From positions 32,851-74,676 of the forward strand of contig DEPQ01000088.1 of assembly GCA_002358855.1 (NCBI GenBank): DNA of 41,826 bases, in the 5' to 3' direction. Of this stretch, positions 9,319 to 17,488 are shown in pieces. The stretch is from Bacteroidales bacterium UBA3388 (GTDB lineage: Bacteria > Bacteroidota > Bacteroidia > Bacteroidales > P3). A model generated the notes under the pieces. The model had not been told where the DNA came from. It was given only the letters and a program-made list of their open reading frames with translations, and made no database searches. The stretch's first letter is position 1, and every line of letters begins with the position of its first letter. A program made the position numbers and the translations under genes.

Positions 9319-10899
9319 CTATGCTTTATATTTTCTACTTATATCCTTTGCTATATTTTCCAACTTGTTCATAATTTGATCATCAAGTTTTCCTTCACCC
9401 AAAGAATTCAACAATTCTTTTTCTTTACTTTCAAGATGGAAAATAAACTCTTCTTCAAAGTTTTTAACTTTATTTACTGGCACATCTCTCAACCAACCAT
9501 TTGTTCCACAAGCAATAATCGCTACTTGATGTTCTACCTTCATTGGAGAATATTGTGCTTGTTTTAATATTTCAACATTACGTTTACCTTTTTCCAAAAC
9601 AAACTTTGTTGCAGCATCAAGGTCTGATCCAAATTTAGAGAAAGCTTCCAATTCTCTATATTGAGCTTGGTCTAATTTCAATGTTCCAGAAACTTTCTTC
9701 ATTGACTTAATTTGAGCCTTACCTCCAACACGAGAAACAGAAATACCTACGTTAATAGCTGGTCTTATACCTGCATTGAATAAGTTTGTTTCAAGGAATA
9801 TTTGTCCGTCTGTAATAGAAATTACGTTTGTTGGAATATATGCCGAAACGTCTCCTGCTTGTGTTTCAATAATAGGAAGAGCTGTCAAAGAGCCTCCACC
9901 CTTAACAAGATGTTTTATACTTTCTGGCAAGTCGTTCATATTTTTTGCGACATTGTCTTCGTTGATTATTTTTCCCGCTCTTTCTAATAATCTTGAATGT
10001 AAATAGAAAACGTCCCCTGGATAAGCTTCACGTCCTGGTGGACGTCTCAAAAGAAGTGAAACTTCACGATAAGCAACCGCTTGTTTACTTAAATCATCAT
10101 ATACTACCAAGGCTGCACGTCCTGTATCTCTAAAATACTCTCCTATTGCAGCACCCGCAAATGGAGCATAAAACTGCATTGCAGCAGAGTCAGATGCAGT
10201 AGCTGCCAAAACAGTCGTATATGCCATTGCTCCTTTTTCTGTAAGAGTTCTCACAATGTTCGCAACAGTAGAACCTTTTTGTCCGCAAGCAACATAAATA
10301 CAATAAACTGGTTCACCTTTGTCGTAGAATTCTTTTTGATTCAAAATAGTATCAATTGCAATAGCAGTTTTACCTGTTTGTCTATCTCCAATTATCAACT
10401 CTCTTTGTCCTCTTCCGATTGGAATCATTGAGTCTACAGCCTTTAAACCTGTTTGCAAAGGTTCTTCAACAGGTTGTCTAAAAATAACACCTGGTGCTTT
10501 TCTTTCAAGAGGCATTTCAAATAATTCTCCTTCAATAGCACCTTTTCCATCTATTGGTTCCCCAATAGTATTAATAACTCTACCTAATAAGCCTTCCCCT
10601 ACTTTTATAGAAGCAATTCTCTTTGTTCTTTTAACGATATCTCCTTCGTTTATAGATTCTGATTCTCCTAAAATTACGACCCCAACATTATCTTCTTCAA
10701 GATTTTGAACTATCGCTTGTACTCCATTATCAAACTCTACCAATTCTCCTGCTTGAACGTTCATCAATCCATAAACTCTCGCTATTCCATCTCCCACTGT
10801 TAAAACAGTACCAACTTCTTCCAATGTAGCATCTAAATTAGAATTAGAAAGCTGTTGACGTAATATCGCTGTAATTTCCGATGGTTTAATTTCTGCCAT
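9319..10899 (-). CDS. atpA: F1F0 ATP synthase subunit alpha
   Basis: 526 aa non-catalytic nucleotide-binding subunit of F1. The Walker A motif GDRQTGKT lies at residues 171-178, and the arginine-finger region SVSRVGGKAQ lies in the C-terminal third. The N-terminal beta-barrel contains GDGIARVYGL. Length and domain order are normal for the family. It lies in the operon 12 bases after atpH. The partner subunit beta (atpD) is not in the window. Confidence 0.98.
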   Translation of the reverse strand: MAEIKPSEITAILRQQLSNSNLDATLEEVGTVLTVGDGIARVYGLMNVQAGELVEFDNGVQAIVQNLEEDNVGVVILGESESINEGDIVKRTKRIASIKVGEGLLGRVINTIGEPIDGKGAIEGELFEMPLERKAPGVIFRQPVEEPLQTGLKAVDSMIPIGRGQRELIIGDRQTGKTAIAIDTILNQKEFYDKGEPVYCIYVACGQKGSTVANIVRTLTEKGAMAYTTVLAATASDSAAMQFYAPFAGAAIGEYFRDTGRAALVVYDDLSKQAVAYREVSLLLRRPPGREAYPGDVFYLHSRLLERAGKIINEDNVAKNMNDLPESIKHLVKGGGSLTALPIIETQAGDVSAYIPTNVISITDGQIFLETNLFNAGIRPAINVGISVSRVGGKAQIKSMKKVSGTLKLDQAQYRELEAFSKFGSDLDAATKFVLEKGKRNVEILKQAQYSPMKVEHQVAIIACGTNGWLRDVPVNKVKNFEEEFIFHLESKEKELLNSLGEGKLDDQIMNKLENIAKDISRKYKA

Positions 10900-10911
10900 A
10901 TTTATCGTTTT

Positions 10912-11469
10912 TTAGAATATCCTTTCGTATATATTCTTGTTAAATTCCTTTTTTAATTTTGTTATCTGTTTACTGAAACTTGCATCAAATTGTTTGCCCT
11001 CAACTGTCAAAGAAAAACCTCCCAACAATTTTGGATTAACAAAAAGTTGTAAATCAATCTTTGAAGACAATTTCTCCTCAATTTCTTTTCTAATATCATT
11101 TACAACATCCTCATCGAGAACTTGTGCAGTAGTAAATTTCACTGTTTTAATATGTTTATACTCTTTATAAAGCTCTGTATATCTATCTGCAATCTCATAA
11201 AGATAAACATCACGTCTTTTAGATACTAACAATTCTATAAAGAGTATTGAAACATTTTCTACTTTCCCTGAAAAAATTTCGTGAATGATATTTTTCTTTT
11301 TCGAAGGCTTGATAACAGGATTCTTCAAAATAGCTTTCAACTGAGGAGTCTCTTCACAAACCTTTTTAATTAATAACATATCCTCATAAACTCTTTCTAT
11401 CAATCCATTCTCTTGTGCAAGAATAAACAAAGACTGAGCATAACGAGTTTGTAATTTAAAACTATTCAT
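10912..11469 (-). CDS. atpH: F1F0 ATP synthase subunit delta
   Basis: 185 aa peripheral-stalk subunit (OSCP type) joining F1 to the b subunits. It opens with TRYAQSLFILAQENG and contains the family block VISKPVIKPSKKK-like LKNPVIKPSKKKNII, then a C-terminal segment LGGFSLTVEGKQFDAS. Delta is poorly conserved in sequence, but its length and place between atpF and atpA settle the call. It starts 5 bases after the atpF stop. Confidence 0.94.
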   Translation of the reverse strand: MNSFKLQTRYAQSLFILAQENGLIERVYEDMLLIKKVCEETPQLKAILKNPVIKPSKKKNIIHEIFSGKVENVSILFIELLVSKRRDVYLYEIADRYTELYKEYKHIKTVKFTTAQVLDEDVVNDIRKEIEEKLSSKIDLQLFVNPKLLGGFSLTVEGKQFDASFSKQITKLKKEFNKNIYERIF

Positions 11470-11474
11470 CGTTT

Positions 11475-11969
11475 CTATTTAAGGTTTATTTCCGACATTC
11501 TCTTACTGATAATTTCATTACTCTTCACCTTATCAGAAAGTTCGTGTTTCAAAAGATCTTCTGCAATTTCTATTGAAAGGTTGGCTATTTGATTTTTCAA
11601 TTCAGTCATAGCATGCAACTTTTCATATTCTATATTTTCCCTTGCAGCAACAACAATTCTTTGAGCTTCTTTTTGAGCTTGTTCTTTTGCTTCTTCAATC
11701 ATTTTTTCTTTAAGCTCCTTAGTTTGTTGTAGCATCAAATCCCTTTCTTTTTGAGCTTCAATCAATAATCTCTCATTACCAACTTGCAATTGTTTCATTT
11801 CCTCTCTTGCGATAGCAGCTTCTTCCAAAGATTTCTTGATTTGCTCCTCTCTTTTACTCATCATATCAATGACAACAGGCCAACCAAATTTCCACAAGAT
11901 GAACAAAAGAACTCCAAAAGTTATGGTCATCCAAACAAGAAGACCAATATCAGGTGTTAAAAGTTCCAT
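11475..11969 (-). CDS. atpF: F1F0 ATP synthase subunit b
   Basis: 164 aa. One N-terminal membrane helix (about residues 8-27, LLVWMTITFGVLLFILWKFG) is followed by a long charged helix rich in E, K, Q and A that dimerises as the peripheral stalk. This is the normal layout for subunit b. It is separated from atpE by 85 bases holding a stem-loop and by only 5 bases from atpH. Confidence 0.95.
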   Translation of the reverse strand: MELLTPDIGLLVWMTITFGVLLFILWKFGWPVVIDMMSKREEQIKKSLEEAAIAREEMKQLQVGNERLLIEAQKERDLMLQQTKELKEKMIEEAKEQAQKEAQRIVVAARENIEYEKLHAMTELKNQIANLSIEIAEDLLKHELSDKVKSNEIISKRMSEINLK

Positions 11970-12001
11970 ATATTATGTAATATTATAAAAATTCTTGCAT
12001 A

Positions 12002-12038
12002 AACATAGCAACAAAACCAATCGCAGTGCTGCTATGTT
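12002..12038 (-). other. Stem-loop between atpE and atpF
   Basis: A perfect 9-bp inverted repeat (AACATAGCA at 12002-12010 with TGCTATGTT at 12030-12038, loop of 19) lies in the 85-base spacer downstream of atpE. No long T-run follows directly on the minus strand, so a full terminator is unlikely. A processing or RNA-stabilising hairpin that raises atpE output is possible. Confidence 0.4.
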
Positions 12039-12054
12039 ATAATCTTTCGGTTTG

Positions 12055-12318
12055 TTATTTCATCAATATAACCAACAAACAAACCACATTAGCAAACAAA
12101 GCAACCGCTTCAACCAATGCAGCAGCGATAATCATATTAGAACGAATATCACCAGTAGCTTCTGGTTGACGAGCAATAGCATCCATACCATTGCGTCCAA
12201 TATTACCAATACCGATACCTGCTCCAACAGCAGCTATACCCGCTCCGATACCTGCTAAACCATAACCGATTGTAGCATAATTGCTAACAGCTTCTAATAA
12301 TAATGTTAAAGATGTCAT
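12055..12318 (-). CDS. atpE: F1F0 ATP synthase subunit c
   Basis: 87 aa, two membrane helices joined by the polar loop ARQPEATGDI, the signature of the proteolipid that forms the rotating ring. Helix 1 carries the glycine-rich GAGIGIGNIG block. Helix 2 carries the ion-binding glutamate in AAALVEAVALF. The glutamine and Ser/Thr ligands that mark sodium-binding rings are replaced by Ile and Ala, so proton coupling is inferred. It is the first gene of the operon, preceded by a promoter-like element at 12374-12402, and is separated from atpF by an unusually long spacer with a stem-loop. Confidence 0.96.
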   Translation of the reverse strand: MTSLTLLLEAVSNYATIGYGLAGIGAGIAAVGAGIGIGNIGRNGMDAIARQPEATGDIRSNMIIAAALVEAVALFANVVCLLVILMK

Positions 12319-12373
12319 AATAATTAGTTTTTGTTATTTAAAAGTTATTATAATTTACCTTATAAAAAGTGTC

Positions 12374-12402
12374 CAAAGTTATAATTATTTTCTCAAACCA
12401 AA
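12374..12402 (-). promoter_or_regulatory. Promoter of the atpE-atpF-atpH-atpA-atpG-nadB operon
   Basis: On the minus strand TTTG (12399-12402) is followed after 17 bases by TAACTTTG (12374-12381), matching the phylum's -33/-7 pattern. It predicts a leader of about 50 bases before the atpE ATG. Confidence 0.55.
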
Positions 12403-12495
12403 GAGAAAATAAAGAAAAAAATATATCAAGCATACAAAAATACACTATTTATCAATCAATTACAAAGAGTTTATTAAAAATTTATAATAAAAATA

Positions 12496-12525
12496 TTGCA
12501 GAAATTAAACAAAGATGTATCTTTG
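12496..12525 (+). promoter_or_regulatory. Promoter of tRNA-Lys
   Basis: TTG (12496-12498), 19 bases, then TATCTTTG (12518-12525), a full match to the -7 consensus. Transcription would start near 12531, about 22 bases before the tRNA. Confidence 0.6.
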
Positions 12526-12552
12526 CAAACGCAAAATCAAAGATTTAGCAAA

Positions 12553-12625
12553 GTCTTCGTAGCTCAGCTGGTAGAGCAATTGACTCTTAATCAATGGGTC
12601 CAGGGTTCGAGTCCCTGCGAGGACA
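12553..12625 (+). tRNA. tRNA-Lys (anticodon CTT)
   Basis: A 73-nt cloverleaf. The acceptor GTCTTCG pairs with CGAGGAC (one G-U). The D arm is GCTC/GAGC. The anticodon stem is ATTGA/TCAAT around loop CTCTTAA, giving anticodon CTT at positions 34-36. The T arm is CAGGG-TTCGAGT-CCCTG and the discriminator base is A. The CCA end is not encoded (the next bases are CTA). It reads AAG lysine codons. Confidence 0.96.
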
Positions 12626-12664
12626 CTATTTTCATCAGCGATTCTAATTCGCAAGTTGGTTCTT

Positions 12665-13852
12665 ATGGGAATTAAAGACATAATCAAAGAAAAAGCGAAG
12701 CAACACTTTGAAAACGTAGTTGCTATTCGTAGACATCTACATCAAAATCCAGAACTTTCTAAACAAGAAAAAGAAACATCGGAATATATTTGTTCAATCC
12801 TTGATACAATTGAAGGAATAGAATACAAATCAAACGTTGGTGGTTACGGTGTTTATGGTTTTATAAAAGGTAATATGCCTTCAAATAAAACTATTGCACT
12901 AAGAGCAGATATGGACGCTTTGCCTATAAAAGAAACCACGAAACTTCCTTTTGCTTCTATCAAAGAAGGAGTAATGCATGCGTGCGGACACGATGTTCAC
13001 ACCGCAGTTCTTTTGGAAACAATAAAGATTCTTTCAGAATTAAGAGATGAATTTGGAGGCAAAGTGATGTTTATTTTCCAACCTTCCGAAGAGCACTATC
13101 CAGGCGGTGCTATTGCAATGATAAATGATGGCATCTTCAAAGACGTAACTCCTTCCGCGATATTTGCACTTCATACAACACCTGAAATAGAAGCTGGAAA
13201 AATCGGTATTAAAGAAGGAAAATATATGGCATCAACAGATGAAATATATATAGAAGTAAGAGGGAAAGGAGGACACGGGGCAACACCAGATTTAAACATA
13301 GATCCAATAGTAGCTACCTCACACATAGTTATAGCACTTCAAACATTAGTTAGCCGAAATGCTAACCCGACACTACCAACTACATTTTCAGTAGGCACAT
13401 TCTTAGCAGAAGGACGCACAAACATAATTCCATCAAAAGTTTATTTAGAATGTATTATTCGCACTTTTGATAATGATTGGAGAAAACAAGCACACAAACT
13501 AATACATAGAATAAGCGAAGAAACCGCACAAGCATTTGGAGCAACGGCAGACGTATTTATTGATCACGGGTACCCATATCTTTATAACGATCCAAAACTT
13601 ACAAGAGCAACACGCATTTTAGCACAAGAATATCTTGGAGAAAAAAACGTATTAGACATAGATATGAGAATGACAGCCGAAGATTTTGCATACTTTGCAC
13701 AAAAAATACCAGCAACCTATTTCAGACTTGGAACAAAAAAAGAAAATTGTGAAATAACTAACTTACACACTTCCAATTTTGACGTAGATGAAAAAAGTAT
13801 GCAAGAAGCCATTGGGTTGATGACATACTTAGCAATAGAAAATTTAAAATAA
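12665..13852 (+). CDS. M20-family amidohydrolase (N-acyl amino acid / hippurate hydrolase type)
   Basis: 395 aa from the ATG at 12665; a TTG nine bases upstream is a weaker alternative. It is a zinc-dependent peptidase of subfamily M20D that removes acyl groups from amino acids. The metal-binding motif HACGHDVH is at residues 105-112 and the PSEE block with catalytic Glu and metal ligand is near 140-143. The dimerisation-domain RGKGGHGATPD segment and a late NLHTSNFD histidine also fit. The substrate cannot be told from sequence; an N-acetyl-lysine or other acyl-amino acid is possible. The gene starts 39 bases after tRNA-Lys with no convincing promoter between, so it may be on the tRNA transcript. 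It ends at a hairpin terminator. Confidence 0.9.
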   Translation: MGIKDIIKEKAKQHFENVVAIRRHLHQNPELSKQEKETSEYICSILDTIEGIEYKSNVGGYGVYGFIKGNMPSNKTIALRADMDALPIKETTKLPFASIKEGVMHACGHDVHTAVLLETIKILSELRDEFGGKVMFIFQPSEEHYPGGAIAMINDGIFKDVTPSAIFALHTTPEIEAGKIGIKEGKYMASTDEIYIEVRGKGGHGATPDLNIDPIVATSHIVIALQTLVSRNANPTLPTTFSVGTFLAEGRTNIIPSKVYLECIIRTFDNDWRKQAHKLIHRISEETAQAFGATADVFIDHGYPYLYNDPKLTRATRILAQEYLGEKNVLDIDMRMTAEDFAYFAQKIPATYFRLGTKKENCEITNLHTSNFDVDEKSMQEAIGLMTYLAIENLK

Positions 13853-13860
13853 TAAAAAAC

Positions 13861-13893
13861 AAGAGGGCTTTACTTTATTTGTAAAACCCTCTT
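13861..13893. terminator. Bidirectional terminator between the M20 amidohydrolase and degT-family gene
   Basis: The arms are AAGAGGGCTTTAC (13861-13873) and GTAAAACCCTCTT (13881-13893) with one mismatch and a 7-base loop. T-rich sequence follows on the plus strand (ATTTTTT), and an A-rich run on the plus strand before it gives a U-tract on the minus strand. The right arm and loop lie inside the last codons and stop of the convergent aminotransferase gene. Confidence 0.8.
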
Positions 13894-15002
13894 ATTTTTT
13901 CTATTATGTAGTTTTGTTGTTCTAAATCTAACTCTGTATGCATTGGAAGAGACAAAACTGTTTCCGAAAGTCTTTCTGAAGTTTCTAATTCTCCCCCTTG
14001 ACGTGCAATTTGCAAAAATGCTTTCTGTAAATGCAAAGGAATAGGATAATAAATCATAGCAGGAATATTCCAATCCTGCAAATACGCCTTCAATTCATCT
14101 CTTGTACCGTCCTTTATCTTTAAAGTATATTGATGATACACATGAGTACTATACGACATTTCAATAGGAGTTTCTATACTCTCTATATCCTTCAAACCAT
14201 TCGTATAAATCTGAGCCGCATCGTAACGAGCCTTTTGATATTCTTCAAGATGCTTCAATTTTACATTTAATATTGCGGCTTGAATTGAATCTAAACGAGA
14301 ATTTACTCCCAAAATCTCATGATGATACCTAACTTTCATTCCGTGATTTGCTATCATCTTCATTTTTTCCGCCAAAGCATCATCATTTGTCATTATCGCA
14401 CCACCATCTCCAAAACAGCCAAGATTTTTAGAAGGGAAAAATGATGTACAACCTATTGTTCCTATAGTTCCAACCTTCTTTTTCTCCCCATTAGAAAAAG
14501 TATAATCAGCACCAATTGCTTGTGCAGTATCTTCAATCACATGTAAATCATATTTTTTCGCAATTGCAAGAATTTCCTCCATAGGAGCGGCTTGACCAAA
14601 AAGGTGAACAGGGATTATCGCTTTTGTCTTTACCGAGATTGCGTTCTCAATATTTTTTGCAGTAACATTGAAAGAATCATAATCTACATCAACAAAAACA
14701 GATCGAAAGCCCAATAATCCAATTACTTCTGCCGATGCAATAAAAGTAAATGAAGGACAGATAATTTCATCAGAGGGTTTCAATCCCAAAGACATAATTG
14801 CGATCTGCAAAGCATCAGTTCCGTTTCCGCAAGGAATGACATGCTTTACAGAAAGAAAAGAAGCCAAATTATTTGCAAACTCTTCTACTATTCCTCCTTT
14901 AATAAAAGAAGTTGAATCAATAACTGACTGAATAGAAGAATCAACCTCTGTCTTTATCTTTTGATATTGACTCTTCAAATCTACCATTTGTATCTTATTC
15001 AT
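13875..15002 (-). CDS. DegT/DnrJ/EryC1/StrS-family aminotransferase
   Basis: 375 aa PLP-dependent sugar aminotransferase. Family landmarks are the opening VDLKSQYQKIK, the PLP-phosphate region CGNGTDALQIA, the ICPSFTFIASAE block, IPVHLFGQAAPM, the EDTAQAIGADY stretch with the PLP-ring aspartate region, and the Schiff-base lysine in FFPSKNLGCFGDGG. Such enzymes transaminate nucleotide-linked keto sugars for LPS, capsule or glycan synthesis. The substrate is not predictable here because no sugar-nucleotide dehydratase lies nearby. It is the last gene of the rdgB operon, 15 bases after serS, and its final codons form one arm of the shared terminator. Confidence 0.92.
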   Translation of the reverse strand: MNKIQMVDLKSQYQKIKTEVDSSIQSVIDSTSFIKGGIVEEFANNLASFLSVKHVIPCGNGTDALQIAIMSLGLKPSDEIICPSFTFIASAEVIGLLGFRSVFVDVDYDSFNVTAKNIENAISVKTKAIIPVHLFGQAAPMEEILAIAKKYDLHVIEDTAQAIGADYTFSNGEKKKVGTIGTIGCTSFFPSKNLGCFGDGGAIMTNDDALAEKMKMIANHGMKVRYHHEILGVNSRLDSIQAAILNVKLKHLEEYQKARYDAAQIYTNGLKDIESIETPIEMSYSTHVYHQYTLKIKDGTRDELKAYLQDWNIPAMIYYPIPLHLQKAFLQIARQGGELETSERLSETVLSLPMHTELDLEQQNYIIEKIRGFYK

Positions 15003-15017
15003 AATAGAATAGTATTT

Positions 15018-16292
15018 TTAGATTATTGTTTCAGCACCAAAATATGCTTGCAAAGCCTTTGGAATACGTATTCCATTTTCTGTTTGATTGTTTTCCAACA
15101 AAGCAGCAACTATTCTTGGCAACGCTAATGCACTTCCGTTCAATGTATGTGCTAATTGAGTTTTATTATTTTCGTCTTTATATCTTAATTTTAGTCGATT
15201 TGCTTGATAAGTTTCAAAATTTGACACACTACTTACTTCTAACCAACGTTTTTGAGCAGCAGAATAGACCTCAAAATCATAAGTTATAGCCGACGTAAAA
15301 GACATATCTCCTCCGCAAAGGCGTAAAATTCTAAATGGAAGTTCTAATTTTCTAAGCAATCCTGCCACATGATTCTTCATTACTTCCAATTGTTCATAAC
15401 TATGTTCAGGAGTATCAATGCAAACAATCTCTACTTTATCAAACTGATGCAATCTGTTAAGTCCTCTAACATCTTTTCCATAAGAACCTGCTTCTCTACG
15501 GAAGCATTGAGAGTATGCACAACAAGAAATAGGGAGATTACTTTGTTTTTGAATAGTATCTCTAAAAATATTAGTAACAGGCACTTCCGCAGTAGGAATC
15601 ATATAAAATCCATCTAACGGAATGCCATACATTTGACCTTCTTTGTCTGGCAATTGACCTGTCGCAAGAGCCGAAGCCTCGTTTACCATCAACGGAGGTT
15701 GAACTTCTGTAAATCCATTCTTGCCTGCCTCATCTAAAAAGAAGTTTATAAGAGACCTTTGAAGTTTTGCTCCTTGTGATTTATAAACAGGGAAACCTGC
15801 TCCTGTGATTTTTGTTCCTAATTCAAAGTCTATTATATCATATTTCGCACAAAGAGTCCAATGTTCTACTGCTCCCTCATACAAAGTAGGTATTTCACCT
15901 TCTTGATGTACTATTTCATTATCCTCTGCTGTCTTTCCGCAAGGAACATCCTTGTTTGGAAGATTTGGAATCGTTAATAAAATATCTCTTAAATCACTTT
16001 CTATTTTTGAAAGTTGCTCACCTAACTCTTTTTCTTTTGCCTTACACTCTCCTGTTCTTGCTTTTAATTCTTCTGCTTCTGCGGTTTTGCCTTGTTTAAA
16101 AAGCATTCCGATTTCTTTTGCTAAGCAATTTGCTTCTGCTTTTATGCTATCTAATTCTGTTTGAGTATTTCGTCTTTGATTATCTAAAGCAATCACACTA
16201 TCTATCTTTGATTCTGCGTCAGCAAAGTGCTTTACACCTAATCTTTCTACTACAAAATCTCTATTTTCTCTTATAAATCCTATTTGTAACAT
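15018..16292 (-). CDS. serS: Seryl-tRNA synthetase
   Basis: 424 aa class II synthetase that charges tRNA-Ser. The N-terminal tRNA-binding coiled coil spans about residues 28-100 (charged, heptad-like). Motif 2 appears as CFRREAGSYGKDVRGLNRLHQF, split by family consensus around FRREAG and HQFDKVE. Motif 3 appears near the end as LNGSALALPRI. The PTAEVP substrate-binding block is also present. Length is normal. It lies in the minus-strand operon between the DUF2148 gene (19-base gap) and the aminotransferase gene (15-base gap). Confidence 0.98.
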   Translation of the reverse strand: MLQIGFIRENRDFVVERLGVKHFADAESKIDSVIALDNQRRNTQTELDSIKAEANCLAKEIGMLFKQGKTAEAEELKARTGECKAKEKELGEQLSKIESDLRDILLTIPNLPNKDVPCGKTAEDNEIVHQEGEIPTLYEGAVEHWTLCAKYDIIDFELGTKITGAGFPVYKSQGAKLQRSLINFFLDEAGKNGFTEVQPPLMVNEASALATGQLPDKEGQMYGIPLDGFYMIPTAEVPVTNIFRDTIQKQSNLPISCCAYSQCFRREAGSYGKDVRGLNRLHQFDKVEIVCIDTPEHSYEQLEVMKNHVAGLLRKLELPFRILRLCGGDMSFTSAITYDFEVYSAAQKRWLEVSSVSNFETYQANRLKLRYKDENNKTQLAHTLNGSALALPRIVAALLENNQTENGIRIPKALQAYFGAETII

Positions 16293-16311
16293 ATAATAAT
16301 TTTTTATTTTT

Positions 16312-16848
16312 TTACTTATTTACCACTCTATCAAAAAATACGCTTTTGTTTGAAACGCTTAAAACTATTGCAAGTACGGTTGGACACTCTGGAAGCAAAG
16401 ATAATTCTCTTGCAGCTAAGCCAACTGAAAACATTACCCTACTATCTATTCTGTGATCCGCAATTTTAGAACACATACTTCCTATTGCTATTCCCAAATC
16501 GTTAGAGTTGAAGAAGCAAGGTGCTAAAGGAGCATTTTCTTCTTTTTCTTTGCAAGAATTAAATCCACAATATCCACAATCTAATCCTAAAATTTTCACT
16601 TTACTACCTACAAGGATAACTGCTTGTGATTGCAAAACATTATTAGAATCTCTTAAAAGAAACTCTTGTCCTGTTGTCTTATGAAGTTCTTGTAACTTTT
16701 CAGATAATTTTTCTAATTCCTTACCGTAGGCTATTCTTATTTCCAAATTATCAACTCCTCTCGCCTTTGGAGCAGTGATTGCTGCAAGAGATATATTCTT
16801 TGCAAGAGATATCACTTGCTCTTCTACAATTTCTTTAATGTCAATCAT
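16312..16848 (-). CDS. DUF2148 ferredoxin-like cysteine-rich protein
   Basis: 178 aa, cytoplasmic. The motif CGYCGFNSC (C91, C94, C99) is followed by C111, C126 and C155, a spacing typical of DUF2148 proteins, which are annotated as ferredoxin-domain proteins and probably bind an Fe-S cluster. The N-terminal block TAPKARGVDNLEI and the late VGLAARELSLLPEC block are conserved in the family as I recall it. The biochemical role is unknown. It sits 7 bases after rdgB and 19 before serS, so it is made with housekeeping enzymes. Confidence 0.82.
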   Translation of the reverse strand: MIDIKEIVEEQVISLAKNISLAAITAPKARGVDNLEIRIAYGKELEKLSEKLQELHKTTGQEFLLRDSNNVLQSQAVILVGSKVKILGLDCGYCGFNSCKEKEENAPLAPCFFNSNDLGIAIGSMCSKIADHRIDSRVMFSVGLAARELSLLPECPTVLAIVLSVSNKSVFFDRVVNK

Positions 16849-16855
16849 AGCTTTA

Positions 16856-17434
16856 TTATTTAAGAAGGTATTTTATTAACTTATCGGTTGCTTTTCCGCG
16901 ATGAGAGATTTTATTTTTTTCTTCTAAACTCATTTCTGCAAAACTTTCGCCATATCCATCTGGAATAAAGATTGGATCGTATCCAAAGCCACCTCGTCCA
17001 TAGCGTTCAGTAAGAATACTTCCCGAACAGCGACCTTCAAACAATTTTTCTTCACCTTGTTCTATCAAACAAATGACAGTAGAAAAATGTGCTTTACGAT
17101 TTGTTTTTCCTTCCATCATTTCAAGCATTAAATCAATATTATCGTCAAAACTACATTTCTCTCCCGCAAATCTTGCAGAGTAAACACCCGGTTTTCCATT
17201 GAGTGCATCAACCATAAGGCCTGTATCGTCTGCAAAACAATCTTTTCCGTATTTTTCCCAAATGTATCGTGCTTTTTGACGTGCATTTTCTTCTAATGTT
17301 TCGCCTGTTTCAGGAATATCTTCTTTGCAACCAAGTTCCGAAAGAGTGATTATCTTTATTCTATCGCCAACAAGACTTCGTATTTCTTCAACTTTGTGCT
17401 TGTTATTAGTTGCTATTACAATTTCTCTTGCCAT
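16856..17434 (-). CDS. rdgB: Non-canonical purine NTP pyrophosphatase (ITP/XTP/dITP)
   Basis: 192 aa of the Ham1/RdgB family, which hydrolyses deaminated purine triphosphates to monophosphates and so keeps them out of nucleic acids. The substrate-binding start IVIATNNKHKVEEI, the catalytic block FADDTGLMVDAL with GVYSARFAGE, the GRGGFGYDPIF loop and the closing SHRGKA motif are all present. Length is normal. It is the first gene of rdgB-DUF2148-serS-aminotransferase, with its own promoter at 17458-17488 overlapping the end of the upstream membrane-protein gene. Confidence 0.96.
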   Translation of the reverse strand: MAREIVIATNNKHKVEEIRSLVGDRIKIITLSELGCKEDIPETGETLEENARQKARYIWEKYGKDCFADDTGLMVDALNGKPGVYSARFAGEKCSFDDNIDLMLEMMEGKTNRKAHFSTVICLIEQGEEKLFEGRCSGSILTERYGRGGFGYDPIFIPDGYGESFAEMSLEEKNKISHRGKATDKLIKYLLK

Positions 17435-17457
17435 TTTCTTGATTTTATTTCAAGGTG

Positions 17458-17488
17458 CAAAGTTAGTTTATTTTAATCGGAATTGCAA
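17458..17488 (-). promoter_or_regulatory. Promoter of the rdgB-serS operon
   Basis: On the minus strand TTG (17486-17488), 20 bases, then TAACTTTG (17458-17465). The element straddles the stop codon of the upstream membrane-protein gene and predicts a leader of about 18 bases. Confidence 0.5.

Noticed and set aside
12656..12664. TTG upstream start for the M20 gene
   Set aside because: It would add only three residues, and the ATG at 12665 gives the usual N-terminus.
12505..12687. 60-aa open frame on the minus strand across the tRNA-Lys
   Set aside because: It overlaps a well-formed tRNA and its promoter; the frame is a by-product of the tRNA sequence.
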